This document shows positions 22,154-35,595 of a DNA stretch of 64,000 nucleotides, piece after piece. The notes under the pieces are model-generated. The model ran no database searches. It was not told the DNA's origin and saw nothing but the letters and a program-made list of their open reading frames with translations. The position numbers were made by a program, and so were the translations under genes. The DNA is from Ephydatia muelleri (taxonomy: Eukaryota > Porifera > Demospongiae > Spongillida > Spongillidae). The stretch covers positions 9,510,546-9,574,545 of the forward strand of contig JABACO010000011.1 in the NCBI GenBank assembly GCA_013339895.1. The letters are read 5' to 3'. Position 1 is the first letter of the stretch; each line of letters begins with the position of its first letter.

Positions 22154-23153
22154 NNNNNNNNNNNNNNNNNNNNNNNNNNNNNNNNNNNNNNNNNNNNNNN
22201 NNNNNNNNNNNNNNNNNNNNNNNNNNNNNNNNNNNNNNNNNNNNNNNNNNNNNNNNNNNNNNNNNNNNNNNNNNNNNNNNNNNNNNNNNNNNNNNNNNNN
22301 NNNNNNNNNNNNNNNNNNNNNNNNNNNNNNNNNNNNNNNNNNNNNNNNNNNNNNNNNNNNNNNNNNNNNNNNNNNNNNNNNNNNNNNNNNNNNNNNNNNN
22401 NNNNNNNNNNNNNNNNNNNNNNNNNNNNNNNNNNNNNNNNNNNNNNNNNNNNNNNNNNNNNNNNNNNNNNNNNNNNNNNNNNNNNNNNNNNNNNNNNNNN
22501 NNNNNNNNNNNNNNNNNNNNNNNNNNNNNNNNNNNNNNNNNNNNNNNNNNNNNNNNNNNNNNNNNNNNNNNNNNNNNNNNNNNNNNNNNNNNNNNNNNNN
22601 NNNNNNNNNNNNNNNNNNNNNNNNNNNNNNNNNNNNNNNNNNNNNNNNNNNNNNNNNNNNNNNNNNNNNNNNNNNNNNNNNNNNNNNNNNNNNNNNNNNN
22701 NNNNNNNNNNNNNNNNNNNNNNNNNNNNNNNNNNNNNNNNNNNNNNNNNNNNNNNNNNNNNNNNNNNNNNNNNNNNNNNNNNNNNNNNNNNNNNNNNNNN
22801 NNNNNNNNNNNNNNNNNNNNNNNNNNNNNNNNNNNNNNNNNNNNNNNNNNNNNNNNNNNNNNNNNNNNNNNNNNNNNNNNNNNNNNNNNNNNNNNNNNNN
22901 NNNNNNNNNNNNNNNNNNNNNNNNNNNNNNNNNNNNNNNNNNNNNNNNNNNNNNNNNNNNNNNNNNNNNNNNNNNNNNNNNNNNNNNNNNNNNNNNNNNN
23001 NNNNNNNNNNNNNNNNNNNNNNNNNNNNNNNNNNNNNNNNNNNNNNNNNNNNNNNNNNNNNNNNNNNNNNNNNNNNNNNNNNNNNNNNNNNNNNNNNNNN
23101 NNNNNNNNNNNNNNNNNNNNNNNNNNNNNNNNNNNNNNNNNNNNNNNNNNNNN
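22154..23153. other. Assembly gap, 1000 N
   Basis: Exactly 1000 N. The round length suggests a placeholder of unknown true size between two contigs. Frames drawn across it are meaningless. Confidence 0.99.
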
Positions 23154-23930
23154 TCCAATCTATCACTCCCACCACCTCCCTCCCTCCACACATAACCCCA
23201 CATCCACCCATCACTCCCCACCGCTCAACCCATCACGCCCCCACCCCGCAACCCACCCCGCATCCGCACGGCCACACGGCCAACGCGCCACCCGGCACGC
23301 CCCACCGCCCACCCAGCACGCCCACCGCGGACCCACCCGCGACCGGCCACCCAGCACGCGCCACCCAGCACGCGCCACCCAGCACGCCCACCAGCACGCG
23401 ACACCGCGCCACCCAGCACGCGCCACCGCGCCACCACAGCACGCCCACCGCGCACCAGCACGCGCCACCCAGACGAGCCACCCAGCACGCCACAAAGCAG
23501 CCACCCAGCACGCGCCACGCTACACCAAGACGCCACCGCGCCACCCAGCACGAGCGCACCAAGAACGACCACCACGCGCACCAAGCACGCGCCACCCAGC
23601 GCGACAACCAGCACGATCCACCCATCAATCCCACCTTCACCCATCACTCGCCACCCATCACTCTCCACCCATCACTCCCCACCTCCCACCCATCACTCCC
23701 ACCTCTCCACCCATCACTCTCCACCATCACTCCCCACCTCTCCACCCATCACTCTCCACCCATCACTCTCCACCCTCACTCTCCACCCATCACTCCCCAC
23801 CTCTCCACCCATCACTCCCACCTCTCCACCCATCACTCTCCACCCATCACTCTCCACCTCTCCACCATCACTCTCCACCCATCACTCTCCACCATCACTC
23901 TCCACCATCACTCTCCACCATCACTCCACC
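23154..23930. repeat. Second-block copy of the ANKRD55-like intron minisatellite, with T-to-G variant units
   Basis: The block starts with sequence equal to that at 9571, within the intron following exon 1. From about 23230 to 23620 the units read CACCCAGCACGCG instead of CACCCATCACTCT, and then return to the usual form. Flanking sequence is the same as in block 1. Confidence 0.9.
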
Positions 23931-24191
23931 TCATGTATTTGGTACATATGGACACTATGCAGCTGCAGTCCTCCACTGATTCCCTTCACTTAATAGCAAG
24001 TCATTTTGTCCTGTCTTCAACCAATGCTTGTAATTTTAATTGTAGGGCAACAACCATTTGCCACAAGCCCTTTGTTGTGGGGAAGGGGTGGGGCTGGAGG
24101 TAGGACCAGGGTAGAGTGGGAAGTGAGGAAAGACACACCCACACTACCACCCCCAGTACTGCCACACTCACTACTCTCTTTACATATGCAG

Positions 24192-27044
24192 GTGCAAAGC
24201 TATTATCCAAAAGAGCCAGAGCCCCTCCCCCTTACACGATGCATGCTCCTAGAGGTGGGTGTGGCAGTCTCCTCCCCTTCCTGTCCTCTCTATGGTGTTC
24301 TCCAGCCAAACTAATCAGGAAGGTGAGTTATGACAGCCACACCTCCTGTCCACGGCCCCCATGACTGCTCAAATGATGTTTTCAGTTATAAAGATCTCCA
24401 TGAAGCCATTGGAACTAGAAGGTCCTTCTGTTGTCAAGGCAACTAGCCCTGCTGACAGTGAATCAGTTGTCAAGGCAACTAGCAGATCAGTTGTCAAGGC
24501 AACCAGCAGACCATCGATGGAGAATGAATGTTTCATTTCCTCTGAAGCCATCCAGTGCACAAGATGGCTGCTCACCCAGTTCAGATATGGAGGATGAGGA
24601 GGCTCTGACTCCATCTAGTGCCCTCTCCAGGATACCAGCGTGCCCTGGTCCACTGCATCTGCTGGCAAGGTGGGTACTTGCAGATCAGCCCTTTGTAGTG
24701 ATCACCAGGCTACTGTGGCTAGGACTGGGAACCTTAGGAGGCTTCAGGCCGCCATAGAAGAGGGACATGATGTGAATGCACTGGACCATGAGGGGAAAAC
24801 CCCACTGATGTACTGGTAAGTAGACAGCATGGTGGTGGGCTGCCTTTAGAGTGCTGATATGAGGATTGACTCTGCGAAAGTCAAATAAGAGCCCCTCCCC
24901 AAATCACTTGGAGGAAGAGTGTCAAATCTGAGCTAAACCCTTGTAGTGTTGGGAGGATGGAGTTAACACCTTCTAGTGTTGGGAGGATGGAGTTAAACCC
25001 TTCTAGTGTTGGGAGGATGAAGTTTAACCCTTCTAGTGTTGGGAGGATGGAGTTAACCCTTCTAGTGTTGGGAGGATGGAGTTAACCCTTCTAGTGTTGG
25101 GATGGGCACACAATATTCCAGTTAGTCAGGAAATTATTATATTTACACTGATATGGCTTTGAACGTAGCATCACTGACGTTGGAGTGCATCTCTCCTGTG
25201 CTGACCAGCTGCTGAAAGAGGGGGCAAATCTTGACCATCAGGTAATAACACATATCCCATCACCCCTTCCACCTTTGAACCATCCAAGCCACTACACAAT
25301 GTATCATATATTCCCTCCCACTCTCCCCATACCATCCTCCCCCTCCCTCCATCCCACCCTCCTCCCCCCCCTCCCTCCCTGCTAGTCATCTGATGGGAGT
25401 ACAGCTCTTCATGTAGCTTCATATGTCGGAGCATTGTCACTGATTGAGCTGATGTTACTGAATGGAGCAAACCCAGACATCAAGGACTTAGAGGGACGAT
25501 TGCCTCTTCACTGGGCCACTAAACCCAAGAGCCCCAAGTGCATTGCCACATTATTAAAAGTTAGTTAATCTATTTTAAGGATATGTTGCAACCACACCCT
25601 TTTGGATCAGAACTCAAACTTTGACATCAACAAGGGAGATGACAGTGGGATGACAGCTCTGATGTGGGCGTGTCATTTTGACAATGCATTATTGTAAGCT
25701 ACCTTCTGGACCATGGGGCTGACTTGGAAGAGAAAGATAAGGATGGTCTCACCGCCATGCACTGGTACGTCCCCAGTCCTTGATAACCTCCTCCCCATTC
25801 CTTCTCACCCCTAGGGCTATCCACAAGCACAGTGTCCAGTGTGTGCAGCTGCTAATGAAGCCTGATATGACCTACTTCAAGGACCACCAGGACTCACAGT
25901 CATGCACAGGGCAGCATTGGAAGGCTCCATGGTGGCCTGTGAACACATCCTCACCATGAGGGGCGACGCCTTCCATGACAACCGATAAAAAGGTGATGCA
26001 GGTGTGGGCGTGGCACCTCGTTGATATGGCCCTCCCCCTCCCCAGGGACGCACACCGCCTTCACTATGCAGCTGCGGGGCAGCAAGGTGGATGTGTGTGC
26101 CCTTCCTGATGGACAGAGGGGCAGATGCATCCCAGAGGGACTTTTCAGGCCACACCCCCTTGGACTATGCCTATATAAAGAAGTTGGATTATGTCGTTGC
26201 ATTGTTTATGTGCCACGAAGCATCAGTGGCTGATTTTGCCAGAGTGTCTAGGTGAGTGTGTGGGTGGAGGTGTAGATGAGGTGTGTGGTGGAGGTGGTGT
26301 AAGTGAGATCGGTGGTGTAGATGAGGTGTGTGGGTGGAAGGTGTAAATGAGTGGAGGTATAGATGTGTGTGTGTGTGTGTGGGGGGGGTTTTTAGATGTC
26401 TAGGTGTGTGAAGAGGGTAATGGTGGATGTTTGGAATGTGAGTTCAAAGTAACCAGATGCTCCTTTGGCAGGTCAGTTATTTCAGGGTCCAATGCAAGCC
26501 TTGAGCTAAGTGACAATAGAAGCATGACTCACTCAGCCACATTGTTCAAGGCTTTGACAGAAGGGACACACCCAGCCAGCGATTTTCTTGGAAAGTACTC
26601 GAACAATGGAAAAGGTAGGAGTTATTTACCGGTTATTGAATGAATGCTAAACCCTCCCCAATTCAAGGTCCTCTTCAACACTACTATTTCTGGGTAGACT
26701 TCCAAGCCAAAGCAATCTGTTGGTCAAGATATTCTAATATGAGAGCACCAGAGGTGGCTCATGTACAGTCTGTGCAGGGTGGTGCCAGCGATGTGGTGAA
26801 GATGAGAGTGGACTACTCCCCAGTGAACATCAACAAGTACTCCTTCTGGGTAGCCACTACAGGCGGGGTGTTGGATCTCATTGCCTACTCAGAAGAGAAG
26901 TACGTGTCATGGCTGACACACATCAATGACATTGCATATGACAAGCGTGATGTTCGCCTGGACCTCATGTCAAGTCCCCAGACCACTAGACCTACTACTG
27001 CCACAAGACATGCATGGAGCACTCAAGCGAGGATGGAGCACTAG
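24192..27044 (+). pseudogene. ANKRD55-like gene, second copy, exons 2-11 only, many small indels
   Basis: This matches exons 2-11 of the gene at 8236-14747, but the first exon is absent because the block begins in intron 1. Many one-base differences shift the frame, for example extra bases near 24309 and 24527, a lost base near 25687 and several between 25850 and 26110. Others fall in introns. Their density and their position in short homopolymers look like uncorrected long-read errors. The PH-domain exon (26640-27044) is intact. Confidence 0.75.
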
Positions 27045-27456
27045 GCCTGGGGACTGGACACATAAGATCTTGCATATCATTGCACAGTGAGGTTTCTCAC
27101 GACGATACATAAATACTCACACATGGAGACACACAAACACAGATAGAGTTGCACGCTTGCTGATGAGTGATTCTGTTACAGTACTGATGCGTCAGAAGAG
27201 TGAGTGGTTGGGGGTGTGTGGTAAATATTACCAACGGTCTGTTCCAACTGTACAGAGGGCCTATGTCCGGGAGATACCCTGTGGGGAGGTGTGGTCATTT
27301 GGTGGGTCTTATTACAGAGCAGCTCTGGTGTAATGTAGCTTGACAAACATGACTGTGACAAACAGGATGTATTAATTATTGCCTACCTGCTGCATTTGTG
27401 CTGTTTACAAACTCTGTGGACAGTACACAACATTAGTTAGCCAGCCCAGCTGCTGT

Positions 27457-28172
27457 TCACATCACACACCTGCTTCTGAGCACACACTGCACAATCACTG
27501 TCACCAGCATCACCACGGCACCAACACAAATAGCTCGGCCACCATGGCAGCCATAAGCATGTTAATGGAAACATCTGCCTTCCAAGAATCGAAGCATAAG
27601 CTGTAGTGTTATTAATAGCTGCCTTGTAATAATTGTTCCAACTGTGGTATTAATAACTTGTCCAACTGTTGTGTTTGTATCATTCATTGTATTGGAGCAG
27701 GGAGGGTTTGTAAGTGACCGGATGACCAGTGGACAACTGGAGTCAAATGCAATGCTGGTGACCCCAGAACGAACAGATGGGCTTGTGTCGAGCCATTGCT
27801 GTAATCCTCCAGCAGGCCAGCAGTCCCCATCAATGAGTCCCCATCACTGTTGTCCTGTACACACCATATGTATGTTGTGGTTTGACGTCCATGCATGCAA
27901 CAATACCAGCACTCAAAAGAGTGGGCGTGTACGCACATTTGCATACGTTTCCCAGAACTTGAACAAGGTTAGTTCTAAAAAACGAGTGAATGTCAGCCTT
28001 GATTTGTTCCTAAATGGACAAAATATGTTGTCAATGGAGATCATCAGTGCGTGGAAGCTGCTCACATCCCAGTCCTTGCAAGAAACAAAGGGTCCAGCCC
28101 TCAGCTGAATGGCTGCAACATCTCCAAGGTGACCTGAGAACACACAACACACTGAAGATGACTCCACACACA

Positions 28173-28254
<82 letters not shown>

Positions 28255-29003
28255 CTCACACACACAACTCACACACCACACACAACACACACACCACACA
28301 ACACACACATGCACACAACACACCATACACACACACACACATGCATCAGCTGTACCGTTTGTGGTAAAATTGACATGTTCTGAGATGGAACGCTCATCTG
28401 ACTGGATGGTAATTATCCGTATGACATACATGGTGGATGGCTGCAGTCCTGTGATATCGATGGAGTAGGTACAGTCTTCTACAGATGGCGTTACGCTCAG
28501 TGACCGATTTGAGTCCGGGAGTGAGGGCGAGAAATACTTGGCTTGAAATACTAGGTTTGGTGTAACATACTGCATAGACCAACGAACAGCCGCATCAGAC
28601 TGGCTCACGTTGTAGACCGTCACATTGGTGGGTGCTGGGCGGGAAATGTGCAGGTGACCGTCATGTCAACCACCCACCCCACACCGTACCTAGGTAACGC
28701 GGGCAGGTGACAAGTATGTCCGAACAACAGTCACCGTAATCGAAGCACGAGCTGTCGCATTGGCAACCTCCTGTTCCATCGCACGAGTCCCCGCTGCAAC
28801 ACGTGCCAATACCAGCTGCGGCGCACGACCCGGGAAGGGTGTATGAAGGAGCTGCGCGGGATGGCGCCAAACAGCTGTCACCCGATCCCCCTACATGTAC
28901 ATGGAGTATACTTACCAACCATGCGGCACGAAGCCCAGCCACTTCTCAGCGTCGCCACAATAAGCAGAACGTGCCACTGAGCTCCGATAACAAGCCTCGC
29001 CAT
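27457..29003 (-). pseudogene. SMB/FN3/TM gene, second copy, with small indels
   Basis: Same five-exon gene as at 15161-16717. The signal peptide, somatomedin-B and FN3 exons are intact (28394-29003 region). The C-terminal exon has several one-base losses, for example near 27519, 27575 and 27627, so the membrane-helix frame is broken. Probably a low-quality copy of the same locus. Confidence 0.75.
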
Positions 29004-29310
29004 ATGCGCATGTGTGCTGTTCGCAAGTACAGAAGTCTTTTAAATAATATGACTACAGGGGCGTGTCGCTAGCCTGGGGCGACGGAATAGGCATGTCTGC
29101 AAGTAGTAGTATTTAAACCACCAAGTATGTGCCAATAGAGCCGCAATAATGTTAATCTACTAGCAGCAAAAAATAATTAATAAATCAATTTCAATACAGG
29201 GCTGAAAATGTGACCAAGTATGTCCCAAGATAACTGGTGTAACCTTGCCCTTGATTAGAACATTATATTCCCCACCTTCTTCAAAATACAAACCATCACA
29301 AAATGTATAG

Positions 29311-32161
29311 TCAAAACAGCCAACTGGCGTGGTGAGTGGTCCAAGATATTGGAGTCACCCAATCAGGCAAGACACGAAGCAACTCCTCAAGGAATGGTGT
29401 TCGTGACTGTGGGGGCTCCAGATGGTGTGAGAAGATAGCAATCTCCACAGCCTCCTCCCCAGCCCTATTGGATCCCTCCCGGCCCTAGGGATTCACACCA
29501 CATCACCACCATAACATCAACGGTCCATTTCTGTACCTTTAATTCCAACCAGAATGAAAACTTGCCTTCTCCAAATCCTCGTGCATAGAAGACAAAATAG
29601 CAATCTCCAACACCATTGGCTGATGACATTAGGTGGGATAAACTTCTCCAATGACCAGCTAACCAAACGGTTGCCATGACGAGGTGCTAGGCACATACTA
29701 ACTCGAACAGGAACTATAAAGTAATGTGTGTGAAAGGCCACGCCCACACACGGCCACACCCACACATGGACTCACACTCTGCATCAAATGTAAGGTTCCT
29801 GGATTGTGTAGGTAGAGTTACCATTGAAGAGAGCTTTAGCAATGGCAGCTGGACCTCAGTAGGCAGAGGGGAGGGAGCAAGTATGTGCCAATGTCTCCTG
29901 GGGACACACAACACACCACTCATAGAACTCCCTCGTCCTGACATGCCCCTCCCCCTTACTTGAAGAAATGAAGCCCCTACCCATATCTCTCCAGGGCTCC
30001 TCCCCCTTGAAGAATAGCCCCTCTCCTTTAAGAAATGAAGCTCCTCCCCATGCCACTCCCCTTACTTGAAGACTTGAAGCCCCTCCCATGCCACTCCCCT
30101 TACTTGAAGACATGAAGCCCCTCCCATGCCACTCCCCCTTACGTGAAGACATGAAGCCCCTCCCATGCCACTCCCCTTACTTGAAGACATGAAGCCCCTC
30201 CCATGCCACTCCCCTTACTTGAAGACATGAAGCCCCTCCCATGCCACTGCCCTTACTTGAAGACATGAAGCCCCATCGATGCCACTCCCCCTTACTTGAA
30301 GAAATGGAGTACAGGGAAGTAGTAGGGTAGGCCACAGTACGCTCCCTGACACTCCACTTCCCTGGCCTGTCGGTACAGAGGAGCTGCCTCAGCTAGAATG
30401 TCCAGTTCAAGGTAGTCAAATGCTATGACAAACACATCTGACTGCCTTGTGGCTGACTGATGTGTTAGATGATGGAGGGTGTGGTCTGTATGCTTAGCCA
30501 GAGAGAGAAAGAGGTTAAACACACAAACACCACACACATGCACACATACACCACACATGCACACATACACATACACACACATGCATACACATGCATACAC
30601 ACACGTACAACACACATGCACACACACACACAAACGCATGCACACACGCATGCACACACACATGCACACACATGCACACACACACATGCACACATACACA
30701 TGCACACATAACACACACATGCATACCACACACGTACAACACACATGCACACACACACACACGCATGCACACACACATGCACACACATGCACACACACAC
30801 ATACACACACATGCACACACACACACACACATGCACACACACACACGTATGCACACACACACATGCACATACACATGCACACACACACATGCACACATAT
30901 GCATACAACCCACACATGCACACACACATACACACAACGCCAACATACTCACACACACACACACACCACTACTGTAAGAATAATCGCTTAGGATGTGGGT
31001 CAGGTCTACCACTGTACGGGAACATCATTCCCATGGCAACCAACCCAATCGTCAGCACATATCCTCCCACAATAAGAGCTCCGCCCACTTTTCTTATCCA
31101 ACGACTGCTCATGTGGACAACCGATGTTGTCTGAAAGAGGAATCTGTCTCCTAACAACCCTCCTAAACCTACAATTACGTACCACATACGGGACAGTAAT
31201 GAAAAGAGCCACTACACACAGCAGACCAATAGGAATCTCAGGAGGGAGAACGGTACCAGAACGCCCAGTGATGGGAATGAATATCTCCGCCATCCCTGCG
31301 TCCAGCTGGAGAAGCAACATGGAAGGAATGGCCACACCCACCACTGTAGAGAGGACAAAGGCCAGGTGTGGTGGGAGGAGCCTATGCTGGGCCACCTCCC
31401 ACAGAAGCAGTCTGGAGAGAAGAGGGGGCAACACCCACAGCACACATACAAACGCTGAGGGTACTCTGAGTGCAGTGAACACTGCAAGAAGTACTGTCCA
31501 CATCACCAGGGTCCCCAAGAATGATGCCTTCTCTAGCATAAGGTGAGATACATGAGCTCTCTAGAAGGGAAAGACCCAATAAGGCTCCTCCCACCAGGCT
31601 CCTCCCACTGACCTTGAGTTGCCAGCAGTGATGAATGCTGGCCATCGCTAAAAGTGCTGGTCCAATATAGAGGGGGAGGAGGAGGTGTGGCCGAGAGAAC
31701 CAGCTCATAGAGCGACCAATCAGCGACAGACCCAGGGCGGTCACCAAGGTGACACACACAGCGGCCAGCCATGATAGGAGTGTCACCACAAGTCCTGCTC
31801 CTATTAACATATATGAAACTGAAACAAACAGAAATGCTAAAACACTATCCTGAGAGCATCAGATGACCTCACATCTGCTCCATCTGACCTCAACATAGAG
31901 GTAACAAAGAGACACAAGCACAACTGCTGTGTTCAGAATAAGACCCACTCTCTCTGGGTACACCACCATGAAAAGTCCCAGGAAGTCAAAGAACACCACT
32001 TTGCCATGCTTGTAGTCCCCAGGGTGGGCAAGAAATGGAGAGTTAGCCACACCCTTAACCAGTGCCACCAAATTGTCCCCTGCCCTCTGAATGCAGGCAT
32101 CAGGAATGGCTGAAGGAATGTCGTACCTGTATGTGTGTGTTGTGTGTGTGTGTGTGTATGT

Positions 32162-32196
<35 letters not shown>

Positions 32197-33212
32197 TAAA
32201 TGCTGGCACCATGGTGGCTACAGTGTACCCTCGCTACAGATTACGTCACTCACTCTGTATGATAAACATAACCGTTGCTATAGTAAGCTGTGTCGATGCC
32301 AGGAAGATGCCCAAAGTCACGGAAGATTCTGAAGTCTGTGTCTGAAGGGATGAGACCAGACTGGAAGAGGTCCTCTGCCACCACAGAGCCATAGGGGTAA
32401 GGGGCCACCTTGGCATAGATGCTGATGAGCCACGGGTTCTCAGGCCCACTCTGGAACACTATCTCCCTCCCCCCTGCTCCGGCCGCTTCCAAGTTGACAA
32501 ACGCCTTGACCCTCTTGGCCCATGGATGCTGGGTGACAAAGCCATGGGAGGCCTGCAGGACAGTCTCCTCGGCTCCATTAAACAGAAAGATGATGTCATG
32601 CTCCGGTACCATGGGAACGGGTTCTGATGTCAGTATTTGAAGAGCTTCGAGCATGGTGCCACAGCTAACAGCATCATCACTTGCAGAAACGGCACCAAGC
32701 GAGGAGTCGTAGTGGGCGTTAATAAGGAACGCATGTTCAGATGAAGACGCTCGCTTGGACACCTTCACTATCACGTTGGAGACGTTGTGATATATATGAG
32801 TCATTCCTCCTAAGAAGTCTAAGTAATATCCGCCAGAAGTCGCTTGCACCGATAGTTCCACTTCAAGCTCCTTACTCGCGGTAGCCTGGATAGCTCGAAC
32901 TTTTTGGATAAGAAGATTCTTTGCATGTATCTCATTCGCTTGGCTCCCAACGTTGCGCACACCGAGGCTCACTAAATCTTCCATGTGCCTGCGGGCCCTG
33001 GCAGCGCTGAACTGGTTTGAACTGCTGGGCGCGACTGGTTCCGGCAACCAGCGATAGAAGTGGTAGCTCGTTCCCAGGAGGCATAGTGTCAGCACGATGC
33101 ACGCAACAGTAAATACATCTGGAAGCGTCTTGACCTTAGAAGACGTATCTAGCGTGGCAGGGCCATGTGTTCCGATGCGAGTGGCCGATATCACTCCTCG
33201 ATGTCTCATCAT
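29311..33212 (-). CDS. ERMP1: ERMP1-like ER metallopeptidase, second copy, mostly intact
   Basis: Exon 1 (about 32254-33212) reads through and carries all zinc-ligand motifs described for the copy at 53719-57618. An extra A near 29631 in exon 8 is shared with the first copy but absent from the third. There are also extra or missing bases near 30270 (intron) and 31138 (next to an acceptor). Apart from exon 8 it looks like the same functional gene. Confidence 0.85.
29957..30305 (-). repeat. ERMP1 5' splice-site minisatellite, second copy
   Basis: Same array as at 17668-18020. Units on the gene strand contain TTCAAGTAAGG, and the block lies directly after exon 6. Confidence 0.85.
30520..30970. 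repeat. CA-rich microsatellite in ERMP1 intron 5, second copy
   Basis: Equivalent to 18232-18678, with several lost or gained bases (ACACCACAC interruptions). Confidence 0.95.
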
Positions 33213-33952
33213 TCTAAATACTGCGCATGCACGGTTCGAATTTTTCCCGCGTATTACTACGTACGTGCCAATTCGTCAATAATAAGAACTAGCTACATGT
33301 AGCTTTAATGAACTGAAAGAATTAATATTGATGGATAATTACATATTTCCTGAGGGGACGAACTCTACACTGCGTTCTTGAAGTCTGCATGCCATGAAGA
33401 TGGTAAGTTGTGTCCAATAGTACTTCTCCGTATATCCATCATTTCATTTTCCCTTTCTGCTCCAAGGTACATGTACATGTTAGTAAACTAAGTTTGATTA
33501 TGAGAAATGCTAATGTCACAGCATCACCAAGCTGCCAGATGCGTTCTTACAGATGCATTCAATGAATGATTGCAACCAATCCTACACTGCCATTACTGCC
33601 CAATAGCATCACAGGGCACACCTTTACCATAAATTAGCTCAATGATATGGCCCAGATCTCACACATGGTGACACCTACCCCCGTTATGGCAAACACAATG
33701 CAAGTCTCATGTGTGTGGAGTACTTCAGCCTGTAAGATGACATTAAGCCAGTCTCACTTGGGTGCGAGATAGAATATTGTTCTATCTATGATGTCATGAC
33801 ATAACCAGGTTGTCGTCTCAATAATTAAGTGATATACTTGAAAAGTAAATCAACAGTTAAAAAAGGTTCTAGCCTACAATTCCTTCTTGGCAAGAAATGA
33901 CCGAAGTGCCCTTTGCCTGAGCTTCATTTCCAATGATTCCAGGTCGCCAGGG

Positions 33953-34855
33953 TTACCAGAAGTCATCCATCTTGGTACGCTTCAGCTCAGATTTGAGAGC
34001 TCGTTTCCGAAGTTCCATCTCCACTAGCTGCCCAGAATCCACTACAAAGGTTTCCAACAGGGGGAGTTTCCCCAACACTGGAGATGCTCCAGTCATGCAG
34101 AACCATTGAATAGGGTTACAACACTCTTCTTGGATGAGGGCTCCTTGGATGGGTCCAGCCTGCAGCTGAATGGCTGCCACATCTCCACAAGGTGACCTGA
34201 GAACACAACACATTGAAGACGACCCCCAACACAACACATGCATACACAACACCACGCACACACCACACACACACATGCACACACACACACAAGCACACAC
34301 ACACAACCACAAACACCACACAACACACAACACAACACACACACATGCACACAACAACACACCACAACACACACCACCACACACACACACACACATGCAC
34401 ACACACACACACACAAGCACACACACAACACACACCACACACACCACACACACACACACATGCACACACACACACACATAAGCACACACACACCACCACC
34501 ACACACCACACACACACCACACACACACACATGCACACACACACACATGCACACACATGCATCAGCTGTACTGTTTGTGGTAAAATGCTAACATTAATAA
34601 CCGATTTGAGTCTGGGAGTGAGGGCGAGAAATATTTGGCTTTGAATAGTAGGCTTGGTGTAACATACTGCATAGACCAACGAACAGCCACATCAGACTGG
34701 CTCACGTTGTAGACCATCACATTGGTGGGTGCTGGGCGGGAAATGTGCAGGTGATCGTCATGCCAACCACCCACCCCACACCGTACCTAGGTAACGCGGG
34801 CAGGTGACAAGTATGTCCAAACAACAGTCACCATAATCGATATAGCCGCTGGTCG
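33953..34855 (-). pseudogene. Partial duplicate of the SMB/FN3 gene joined to an unrelated C-terminal exon, second block
   Basis: The right part (about 34790-34850) matches the end of the somatomedin-B exon. About 34600-34775 matches the first half of the FN3 exon (NVMVYNVSQSDVAVRW), and roughly 130 bp of the FN3 exon is deleted. A CA-rich intron follows, then an exon starting like exon 4 of the SMB/FN3 gene but continuing with sequence not found in that gene. See the entry at 58359-59262 for the better frame. The duplicate lies about 740 bp upstream of the ERMP1 start, on the same strand. Confidence 0.65.
34235..34560. repeat. CA-rich microsatellite in the partial SMB/FN3 duplicate
   Basis: CA repeats interrupted by CATGCA, AAGCAC and CACCACC. 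The position corresponds to SMB/FN3 intron 3. Confidence 0.95.
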
Positions 34856-34875
34856 AACAGAAGACTATGTTTCTG

Positions 34876-34952
34876 TAAGGGTCTGGGGACCCTTACGTAT
34901 GACATAATTACGTAACGCTTACATTGTACTGACATAATTACGTAACGCGAAG
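34876..34952. repeat. Hairpin plus 19-bp direct repeat at the end of the duplicated segment
   Basis: GTAAGGGTC and GACCCTTAC form a perfect inverted repeat around a few bases. Next to it TGACATAATTACGTAACGC occurs twice about 30 bp apart. The pair sits just where similarity to the SMB gene ends, so it may mark an insertion or recombination point. A copy lies at about 59277-59353. Confidence 0.6.
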
Positions 34953-35595
34953 AAGCTGCTCTTGGCGGGACGCTACAGCAGAAGGGAAAGAGCGATCCTT
35001 TTCCTCGGACCTCTTCGTAAAATGAGGGCCAAGAATACTATTGGACAATTTAGAAAGTGCATGCATGTTAAAGGACTATTTAAGCATGCAGTGTGTGTAT
35101 GTGAATCTTCATGCGCCTACCTATATATTATATACCCTACGGCCAGGGATATAGCGCAAGCCGCGTATCGTCGCGCTCTATCAAAGAAAGGAGAACCTTC
35201 ACAGTTTCTCATATCAGTGATAGCTTGACGATTTCCATATTTGCAAAATTTAAAAATCTTCCAGTTTTAGATGTAAGGTCAACAATACTTAAGCATTAAA
35301 AAAATACTTTAACCAATAGAGTTGCTGTTAATCATTGTGTGGTACAACAACAAATGGATGTTGAGTTGCTTGTAATGTTCACCCTAGCTCTTGATGGGAT
35401 AGCAAAGAAGTGTACAAATATTCTTAAGAACTATGATGCTGAGATGGCCATAAAAAGTGATACATTTGGTACAGATTGCTGTTTATGGAATCACAAAAAT
35501 GAGATATAAACAAGGCAAAGGTGATCCTGCAGGGTTTAAGCATTTCTTGCATCAGGAAGGTATTAAACTAATGCTCTGCTGCATACATCAGCTCA
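34953..35595. other. No recognised gene
   Basis: Contains a short plus-strand frame at 34962-35228 without domain similarity. A small coding-like stretch near 35493-35590 (RYKQGKGDPAGFKHFLHQEG) looks like a decayed mobile-element protein of unknown type. The same region is at about 59354-59996. Confidence 0.4.

Noticed and set aside
21701-24103. Very long frames containing hundreds of X
   Set aside because: They run through the 1000-N gap and have no meaning. The same holds for 46356-48660.
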